Program-made: the position numbers and the translations under genes
Assembly: GCA_030066155.1 (NCBI GenBank)
Contig: JASJCE010000010.1
Location: 1-32,880, forward strand
Direction of reading: 5' to 3'
DNA: 32,880 nt
From: Desulfobacterales bacterium
GTDB lineage: Bacteria; Desulfobacterota; Desulfobacteria; Desulfobacterales; JAFDCJ01
Part shown: positions 26,400 to 32,880 of the stretch, in pieces
Layout of the letters: every line of letters begins with the position of its first letter
How positions within the stretch are numbered: position 1 is the stretch's first letter
Notes under the pieces: model-generated
Database searches by the model: none
Told to the model about the DNA's origin: nothing
Seen by the model: the letters and a program-made list of their open reading frames with translations, nothing else

Positions 26400-27828
26400 G
26401 CCTAGCAAGAAAGCTCTCCGCCTGGGGAATGATATCATGATCCGGGTATTTCCGGAGCAACAGGTCCAGCGCTTTTATAGCCTGCTCCCGGTTCATCAGG
26501 CGATCATGAAAGATCTGGGCAATCCGAAAATAGGCTTTGGGCACCAGAGGGTTGTCCGGATATGATTTGGCAATTGTGTTGTAGACCGCTATGGCGGCTT
26601 TGGTTTTACCGGTTTCATTCAGCCACCCGGCGACTTTGAACAGGGCGGCGGCCGTCGGACAAAAACCCGGATCGGCCATCCGGCACTCGGTAAATACGGC
26701 AATCGCCTTTCTTTTTTCGCTTCCCTCCGTCAGAAGGTCCAGATGCCTTACGGCGTGTTCCGAGAGTTCCGGCCTGCGTTTTTTCATTTTGAGTAGATTG
26801 TAATATCGCTCGGACAGCTTGATCCCGCTGATGGGTGTCTCGGCCGTCATTGTCTGGATCAGCTTGATGGCTTCATCCAGTTTACCTTCTCTGATCAGGG
26901 GTTCGGCCCTGCCGAGAATTGCCGCATCCGGGTCAAACTTGGGTGTTTCGTAGGTTTCCGCTGCCGGATCCATAAAATCCTCAAAATCGACCTGATACCC
27001 GATTCGATCATGGTACTGCAGGATCACATACCCCATCAAGTGGTAGGAAATGATCGTGTAAAAATTCTGGGCAAAACTGAAGAGCATCGGGTGCACGTCG
27101 GCCGGCAGGAACCGGATAATATACTGCGCCAAAAATGCAGGTGCGCTTCCCAGCAGGAATAGAAAAAAGTACATTAAAAAATAGGCCCAGCCGATTCTGA
27201 ATGTCAGGCCGACAAATACAGCCGGATTGATGGCTTGGAGAAGACTGCCGGTCGTTACCAGAAGGATAATCATTGAGGGTACGAAAAAGAGTGCCGCGAT
27301 CAGGAATGCAAAACCCAAAAGAACGCCGGCTTTGGCACTGATATAGGCAAACCCGATAAAAATCAGCAGATAAATCGCAAACTGCTTGAATACCTGCACG
27401 ATATCATCGGAAATTGTCTGGGTGTTGACGGGAGGCGGCTTCAGGTTCCCGCTGGCCGTAGCCTTGAGCGACTCGAATGAATACTTGAGAATCATCAGCC
27501 ACATTGCCCCCTGTAGAAAGGAGCCGATGAAGCCGATTTCAGCCAGAAACGGGGTGGCGATGGACAGGATCGATATGAACATCAACGGCTGCAGCGATAG
27601 CGGATAGGTAAAAATACGTGGCATACGGTTCCAGAACGGCTCAATCAGATTCTGCAGACCAACCCATTTCACGGGCAGATTGCATTTTTGGCAAAAATGA
27701 TAGACGACTGTTTTACCGTAATTCTCACTTTCGCGTGCAGAAACGCATTCAGGGCACATCAATCCATCGCATTTCGGACAATGCCAATGGGCTTTGCGGG
27801 TGGGATGCCCCATGCAAAATTTTTTCAT
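26395..27828 (-). CDS. Membrane protein with N-terminal Cys/His zinc-ribbon/B-box-like motif, multi-TM domain and C-terminal TPR-like repeats
   Basis: CMGHPTRKAHWHCPKCDGLMCPECVS...FCQKC; several hydrophobic helices; C-terminus AIKLIQTMTAETPISG...AAALFKVAGWLNETGKTKAAIAVYNTIAKSYPDNPLVPKAYFRIAQIFHDRLMNREQAIKALDLLLRKYPDHD. Confidence 0.8.
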   Translation of the reverse strand: MKKFCMGHPTRKAHWHCPKCDGLMCPECVSARESENYGKTVVYHFCQKCNLPVKWVGLQNLIEPFWNRMPRIFTYPLSLQPLMFISILSIATPFLAEIGFIGSFLQGAMWLMILKYSFESLKATASGNLKPPPVNTQTISDDIVQVFKQFAIYLLIFIGFAYISAKAGVLLGFAFLIAALFFVPSMIILLVTTGSLLQAINPAVFVGLTFRIGWAYFLMYFFLFLLGSAPAFLAQYIIRFLPADVHPMLFSFAQNFYTIISYHLMGYVILQYHDRIGYQVDFEDFMDPAAETYETPKFDPDAAILGRAEPLIREGKLDEAIKLIQTMTAETPISGIKLSERYYNLLKMKKRRPELSEHAVRHLDLLTEGSEKRKAIAVFTECRMADPGFCPTAAALFKVAGWLNETGKTKAAIAVYNTIAKSYPDNPLVPKAYFRIAQIFHDRLMNREQAIKALDLLLRKYPDHDIIPQAESFLARL

Positions 27829-28011
27829 TGGTCGAGGTTCCAGTAACTAATCTGCCATTAATGTGGTGACGCTGTCTGATACCGGCGCCGGAGGTTACAA
27901 AGCCATCTCTTTATATCGGGATTTGGCGCCAAAACTTTACTGCAAAATAATTTATGGTGACCGCTAATGTCCTTGACGCGATGCCAAGCTTCGTATAAGA
28001 GACAGTAGGCG

Positions 28012-28053
28012 TTAAATCCCTAAATTCCTGAATTATTATTCCTGAAACCATTG
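28012..28053. repeat. Short degenerate heptanucleotide repeat
   Basis: TTAAATC CCTAAAT TCCTGAA TTATTAT TCCTGAA ACCATTG. Confidence 0.45.
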
Positions 28054-28144
28054 GCAGATTTGGCTTAAATGTCAGAGCCGCTTTTCTCTGACCCCCGACG
28101 ACGGGAGTTGTCGATTCTGATAATAACAGATGTGGAGGATGAGC

Positions 28145-29878
28145 ATGAGAGCCTATTTTGAGAAGATGGAAGAATTTGGCCGTGAATTAAAACCCGGACA
28201 AATTAAGAGCACCGAAGCCAACGTTGGCAAAATCCGCGAGGTGGAGGCGCTGGTAGATGAGGCAACCGAAAAAGTAAAAAATGCCGGAATGCCAACCGAG
28301 AAGATCAATGCCCGCGGTCAGCTGACTGTATGGCAACGATTGGAATATCTGGTCGATGAAGGTTCATGGAGCCCGCTTCATATTCTTTACAATCCGACCG
28401 ACAATGTTGAAGGTACGAACAACGTTATCGATGGACTCGGCAAAATCTCCGGAAAATGGGCCGTAATTATCGGTTTTGACAACAAGGTGTTTGCCGGTGC
28501 CTGGCTTCCGGGACAGGCGGAAAATGTATTCCGGTGCACGGACCTGGCCAAGCGGCTGAACATACCACTGGTCTGGCTGGTCAATTGCAGCGGCGTGAAG
28601 TTAACCGAACAGGAAAAATTCTATGCCGATCGACGTGGATCCGGTACGACATTTTTCAGACATGCCGAGCTCAACCGCGATGGCGTTCCGGTCCTTGCCG
28701 GTATTTACGGAACCAATCCGGCCGGCGGCGGTTATCAGGGAATCAGCCCAACTGTCCTGTTTGCCCATAAAGACTGCAACATTGCCGTTGGCGGCGGCGG
28801 AATTTTGAGTGGGATGTCGCCCAAAGGCTATTTTGACCTGGAAGGCGCCGAGCAACTCATTTCAGCTGCCAAGCAATTCAAAGCCGAACCGCCGGGCAGT
28901 ACCAAAATCCACCATGATGAAACCGGTTTCTTCCGACATGTATTCGAAACCGAGGAAGCCGTCCTTGACGGGATAAAAGAGTACATGCGGGACATACCGG
29001 CCTACAATCCCAAATTCTTCCGTGTGGCCGAACCCAAAAAACCGCGTCTGTCTGACGAGGATCTGTATCGCCTGGTGCCGTTCAACCAGAAGCAGATGTA
29101 TGATTTCGACGAAGTCCTGGCGCGTCTGGTCGACGGTAGCGAGCATATGGAGTTCCGACCGGGTTATGGCCCCGAAGTATACACCGGTCTCGTTAAAATT
29201 GATGGCTTTCTGGTGGGCGTTATCGGGAATCGGCAGGGGTTCTTCGGTGAAGACTATCCCGAATACGCCCCCTATGCCGGTATCGGCGGCAAACTTTACC
29301 GTCAGGGATTGATTAAAATGAATGAATTCGTCACCCAGTGCGGCCGGGATCGGGTCCCCGTCATCTGGTTTCAGGATACCAGTGGTATCGATGTCGGGGA
29401 TATCGCCGAGAAGGCCGAATTATTGGGTCTGGGACAATCCCTGATTTACTCCATTCAGCAGACGGAAGTGCCGATGATGCTGGTTGTATTGCGCAAAGGC
29501 ACAGCTGCGGCCCACTACATCATGGGTGGCCCCACAGCCAACCGGCATAATGCCTTTACCATCGGAACAGCCACAACCGAAATCTATGTGATGCACGGCG
29601 AAACCGCTGCGGCAGCGAGCTTTTCCAGACGCCTGGTAAAGGAAAAGGATGCCGGCCGGGACCTCCAGCCGGTCATCGACGATATGAACAAACTGGTTCA
29701 GGAATACAATGACTATTCTCGACCGGTATACTGCGCCCAACACGGCCTGGTGGATCAGGTTGCTAAAATGAACGAAATTCGTCGGTATCTGATCGCCTTT
29801 GCCGGTGCTGCGTATCAAAATCCAAAATCAATATGTCCCCATCATCAGCTGATGCTGCCTCGACTTATTAAGGGATAG
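28145..29878 (+). CDS. gcdA: Acyl-CoA carboxyltransferase, glutaconyl-CoA decarboxylase alpha subunit-like
   Basis: Closely resembles GcdA along its length (MRAYFEKMEEFGRELK..., GAWLPGQAENVFR, WLVNCSGVKLTEQEK, GIYGTNPAGGGYQGISPTV, GIGGKLYRQGLIKMNEFVTQCGRDRVPVIWFQDTSGIDVGDIAEKAELLGLGQSLIYSIQ, LRKGTAAAHYIMGGP). Start moved to 28145 after GGAGG. Confidence 0.9.
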   Translation: MRAYFEKMEEFGRELKPGQIKSTEANVGKIREVEALVDEATEKVKNAGMPTEKINARGQLTVWQRLEYLVDEGSWSPLHILYNPTDNVEGTNNVIDGLGKISGKWAVIIGFDNKVFAGAWLPGQAENVFRCTDLAKRLNIPLVWLVNCSGVKLTEQEKFYADRRGSGTTFFRHAELNRDGVPVLAGIYGTNPAGGGYQGISPTVLFAHKDCNIAVGGGGILSGMSPKGYFDLEGAEQLISAAKQFKAEPPGSTKIHHDETGFFRHVFETEEAVLDGIKEYMRDIPAYNPKFFRVAEPKKPRLSDEDLYRLVPFNQKQMYDFDEVLARLVDGSEHMEFRPGYGPEVYTGLVKIDGFLVGVIGNRQGFFGEDYPEYAPYAGIGGKLYRQGLIKMNEFVTQCGRDRVPVIWFQDTSGIDVGDIAEKAELLGLGQSLIYSIQQTEVPMMLVVLRKGTAAAHYIMGGPTANRHNAFTIGTATTEIYVMHGETAAAASFSRRLVKEKDAGRDLQPVIDDMNKLVQEYNDYSRPVYCAQHGLVDQVAKMNEIRRYLIAFAGAAYQNPKSICPHHQLMLPRLIKG

Positions 29879-29907
29879 GGCACGGCCATAAAACCGGGGA
29901 AGAAAAA

Positions 29908-30843
29908 TTGATAAAATTTAATGCCTACAGGGTCGCCCGAACACTAACCACAGCTGCGCTTCTGACGGCAGGCTGGTTGTGGCCTATTTCGATTGCAGCA
30001 TCGAAACAAACCTACCCATCACCTGAAATTAAGTTATCTGCCGACAAAATTTCAAACGGCCGCGTCCTTCTGCTCCAGGTTGATGCCGCCGGTTTGTCCT
30101 CACCCATCACCAATATGCAGGTTGATTTCAATAAGACGTCCTACCGGTTTTATCCGCATCCGATGCAGGGCAATGGCTCCTTTTTTGCGCTGGTAGGAGT
30201 CCCGTATCGAACCAGGCCCGGCGCTCAGAAGTTGATTTTCAAATATTCAGATCTAACGGGCAATCAATCCCGCCAGCTTTCTTTTAATGTGGTTATGGGC
30301 GAATACCGCACCGATGTCTTGAAAGTGGATTCCCGACGGGTCGATCCCAACAAAAAAGATCGCAATCGGGCCAACCGTGAACATCAGGAGGTTAAACATA
30401 TTTACGCCAGTGCCAGTCCTGCCAGACTGTGGGAAGGCCCCTTTGTTCTCCCGGTTGAAAACGACATATCCAGCTCTTTCGGCAATCGGCGGGTTTTCAA
30501 TGGTAAGCTGAAAAGCTATCACAATGGCCTGGATTTCCGGTCTCCGGTGGGAACTCCGGTTCGGGCGACCAACTCCGGAATTGTCAGGGTTGCCAAAAAT
30601 CTCTTTTATTCCGGTAATGCTGTTATTATAGATCACGGTACCGAGATATTTTCGATTTATGCCCATCTGAGCAAGCTAAAGGTCAAAGCCGGCCAGCGAA
30701 TAAGCAAAGGTCAGTTGCTCGGATTAACCGGTGCCACCGGCAGAGTCAGCGGCCCCCATCTGCACTGGGGCATCAAAATAAAAGGCATCGCCGTAAGCCC
30801 GCTCCAGTTCGTCGAAACGCTAAATGACCTGTTGCAGCGGTAA
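29908..30843 (+). CDS. M23 family metallopeptidase (LytM domain, secreted)
   Basis: Signal-like N-terminus (TTG start); SSFGNRRVFNGKLKSYHNGLDFRSPVGTPVRATNSGIVRVAKNLFYSGNAVIIDHGTEIFSIYAHL...GLTGATGRVSGPHLHWGIKI. Confidence 0.93.
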   Translation: MIKFNAYRVARTLTTAALLTAGWLWPISIAASKQTYPSPEIKLSADKISNGRVLLLQVDAAGLSSPITNMQVDFNKTSYRFYPHPMQGNGSFFALVGVPYRTRPGAQKLIFKYSDLTGNQSRQLSFNVVMGEYRTDVLKVDSRRVDPNKKDRNRANREHQEVKHIYASASPARLWEGPFVLPVENDISSSFGNRRVFNGKLKSYHNGLDFRSPVGTPVRATNSGIVRVAKNLFYSGNAVIIDHGTEIFSIYAHLSKLKVKAGQRISKGQLLGLTGATGRVSGPHLHWGIKIKGIAVSPLQFVETLNDLLQR

Positions 30844-30971
30844 TCCGGTACTACCGGTATCCGAAAATCTGGCCAATTTAGTAAAAATTGGCATGAAATA
30901 TGTAAAAAGAATGTAGGGTAATGTGATAGATAGCGCAATCATCTATGATGCATTGACAAGGAGGAGGAAAG

Positions 30972-31079
30972 GTGAGCAAAAAAAAAGTCATGGGATTTTT
31001 CCGAGCTATTTTTTCGACAGCCTTTTACGTTGGGTTGTTTGGCGGTATCAGCTACTTACTAAAGATCGCCCTGCTGTAA
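30972..31079 (+). CDS. Small hydrophobic protein, 35 aa, putative single-TM microprotein
   Basis: GTG start with strong SD (aaggaggaggaaag); VSKKKVMGFFRAIFSTAFYVGLFGGISYLLKIALL*; basic N-terminus then one TM. Absent from the supplied ORF list (too short). Confidence 0.55.
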   Translation: MSKKKVMGFFRAIFSTAFYVGLFGGISYLLKIALL

Positions 31080-31322
31080 GCAACCGCAGTTAGTTTTGCC
31101 GACCCCCTAAAAACCGCTTCCGGATATCAAATTATTAGTCTGAATAAATGCGTTAAACGAAATTTGTCCTGTCAAATCTCCGGCTTGTGGTGTTTAATTT
31201 TTGACATGTCTCACTGATAAATCCACCGGTTTACATATCGCAATTCGTGTTAATATTCATTGATAAGCAAATATTGTCCCGCTCCCAATGGATTTAAATT
31301 ATTTTAAAGGCAGGTTGAAAAA

Positions 31323-31463
31323 ATGAATGATCCCAAGAAAAAAACAGACGAAGAACTGGATTGTCATGTGACAGTTAATGACGGCTCTTACATGACCTGC
31401 GATATGATAGAGGAAGAACATCCTGAAGATGGTGAGGAGACCGCCGAAGACTATCACATCTAG
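31323..31463 (+). CDS. Small acidic protein, 46 aa
   Basis: ATG at 31323: MNDPKKKTDEELDCHVTVNDGSYMTCDMIEEEHPEDGEETAEDYHI*; weak SD (ggcaggttgaaaaa). Absent from the supplied ORF list. Confidence 0.45.
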   Translation: MNDPKKKTDEELDCHVTVNDGSYMTCDMIEEEHPEDGEETAEDYHI

Positions 31464-31555
31464 TGTCTCTGTTGAATGAATCCATTCACGCTGAATACGG
31501 TCTTAATTATACCCAGACCCATTTTGTTGTGAGGGGCGCTGTGAATAAGGGAAGA

Positions 31556-31793
31556 GGCATTCGGCTTTCGACCATCGGTATTCGATTTTTGATTCGCCGT
31601 GCGCTCTCTGCCCTTTGCTCTTAGCCCTCTGCACTAAGCCCTCCGCTCAGTCCGTTAATACCAATAACGAATAACCAATAACAACAGCCCCTTTCTGTCT
31701 TCTGCCCTATGCGCTATGCCCTTCGCCCCTTCAATCCGCAATCTAAAATCCAAAATTGAAACCCTCTGCCCTCTGTCATCTGTCATCTGCATG
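31556..31793. repeat. Heptanucleotide-phase degenerate repeat array B1 (about 34 units), partly an inverted copy of array A
   Basis: GGCATTC GGCTTTC GACCATC GGTATTC ... CCTTTGC TCTTAGC CCTCTGC ACTAAGC CCTCCGC ... CCAATAA CGAATAA CCAATAA ... TGCCCTA TGCGCTA TGCCCTT CGCCCCT TCAATCC GCAATCT AAAATCC ... CTGCCCT CTGTCAT CTGTCAT. Confidence 0.85.
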
Positions 31794-31856
31794 CCGCGGC
31801 GAACCTCGACTTGTTGGGTCGTAGCTGAAAGCGAAGCCTAAAGAGCGAAGACCGGT

Positions 31857-31947
31857 CCTCTGTATTCCGTCATCTGACTTTTGTCGTCTGTCGTCTGTCA
31901 TCTGTCATCTGTTATCTGACAACAGTCATCTGACAACAGTCATGCGA
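31857..31947. repeat. Heptanucleotide-phase repeat array B2 (13 units) running into the transporter CDS 3' end
   Basis: CCTCTGT ATTCCGT CATCTGA CTTTTGT CGTCTGT CGTCTGT CATCTGT CATCTGT TATCTGA CAACAGT CATCTGA CAACAGT CATGCGA. Confidence 0.85.
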
Positions 31948-32880
31948 CGATATTCACGGATAACCACGCCCGCGAGCACGATCCAGATCACGACCAAAAC
32001 GATATTCAGGACAAAAAATGACTGGATCGGAAGTGCCACAATCTGGACGCCAATTAGCACGGTAAGGGCCGCAACGCCATCACCCAGACGGACAAAAAGC
32101 GAGTCAACAGTTGGTTTGCCTTTGTATTTCATTTCCGCCGAGACCGGCAGCCAGAGGACATTGCGCGCGGTGTTGTTGATGGAGTAGTCGGTGGAATTCT
32201 CGGCGATTTTCATGACCTTGACGATCGACAAAACCGGGATGAAAGCCATGGCGGAATAGGATATCAGAGCCACCACGGGCATCGCCAGTAAGATAGCGCC
32301 GAAACCGCCGTACTTGAGAATGCGGGAAGCGACGAAAGCCTGCAGTAGCATTGCCATGATGTTGACCCAGAAATAAAAGTCGCCGTAAAACGCCGTTGTA
32401 CCATCGCGCGTGTATATCAGTAGTGAAACGGTATCGACAATTCGTTGGGAGAATGCCTGGTCTCTTAGATATTCCTGAATGACCCGGAAAAGAAGATTTT
32501 CGCCGTTGGTATTGACCCAGCTCAGGATCATCGTAATGATGGCTGTGGCGAGCAGAAAGCGGCTGGAAAATATGATGGAGATCGCGCTTTGCCCCGAATC
32601 CTTAAATTCATCTTGGATTCTGGGATCCTGAACCGGTTCATTTTCTTTCTGATGCATGCGGTCATCAACCAGCCGGTACAGTACTACAGATACCCCCAGC
32701 GGAATCATTGCAACGATGAGAAGCCATTCGGCGCTGAATAACTCTGATTTTACTAATATTTCAGTAATCCAAGCACCACACGCGGCACCGGAGGTTGCCC
32801 CGACGGCAATCAGGGGAAACATTCGGTTCCCACGTTCCTCGCTGTAAATGTCAGCTGCGAAGGCCCAAAACTGGGCAACC
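31926..32880 (-). CDS. ATP/ADP-translocase-like / MFS-type membrane transporter, N-terminus truncated by window edge
   Basis: Listed ORF starts at 32822 but the frame stays open to the edge (VAQFWAFAADIYSEERGNRMFPLIAVGATSGAACGAW...); multiple TM helices; NTARNVLWLPVSAEMKYKGKPTVDSLFVRLGDG resembles the AAA-antiporter/NTT-like family. Confidence 0.8.
   Translation of the reverse strand, partial: VAQFWAFAADIYSEERGNRMFPLIAVGATSGAACGAWITEILVKSELFSAEWLLIVAMIPLGVSVVLYRLVDDRMHQKENEPVQDPRIQDEFKDSGQSAISIIFSSRFLLATAIITMILSWVNTNGENLLFRVIQEYLRDQAFSQRIVDTVSLLIYTRDGTTAFYGDFYFWVNIMAMLLQAFVASRILKYGGFGAILLAMPVVALISYSAMAFIPVLSIVKVMKIAENSTDYSINNTARNVLWLPVSAEMKYKGKPTVDSLFVRLGDGVAALTVLIGVQIVALPIQSFFVLNIVLVVIWIVLAGVVIREYRRMTVVR

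Noticed and set aside
26061-26400. Possible CRISPR array
   Set aside because: Units are 7-9 nt with no spacers; no cas genes nearby.
1-32880. Defence, toxin-antitoxin or secondary-metabolite cluster
   Set aside because: Looked for and not found; the radical SAM, FHA and zinc-ribbon genes are not arranged with partners typical of such systems.

Overview
The window looks like ordinary chromosome from an anaerobic, probably sulfate-reducing (Desulfobacterales-like) bacterium; the lineage is inferred from gene content only. About 20 recognisable complete CDSs fill it, plus one truncated CDS at each edge. They include a class I SAM methyltransferase, a DEAD-box helicase, tandem moeA genes (the second fused to a periplasmic-binding-protein-like domain), dnaJ, queD, pyrE, a TolC-like gene with ftsE/ftsX and an EnvC-like M23 protein, a CtpA-type S41 protease, a YibQ-like deacetylase, a hybrid GAF/PAS histidine kinase, a B12-binding-type radical SAM protein, an FHA protein, a 7TM-HD (PgpH-like) phosphodiesterase, a KorA plus KorB-KorC fusion pair, a zinc-ribbon/TM/TPR protein, gcdA, an M23 peptidase, two small unlisted ORFs and an ATP/ADP-translocase-like transporter. 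I found no rRNA, tRNA, CRISPR array, transposase or recognisable defence system. The strongest unexplained signal is intergenic: degenerate tandem repeats in strict 7-nt phase (up to about 34 heptads), with related 8-, 9- and 10-nt versions. They begin at or inside CDS 3' ends, in several cases supplying the stop codon, and recur as inverted copies. Other leads are a decayed MFS-like 5' gene remnant after moeA2, several structured intergenic hairpins, and a 13-bp match to the Tn5/Nextera mosaic end.
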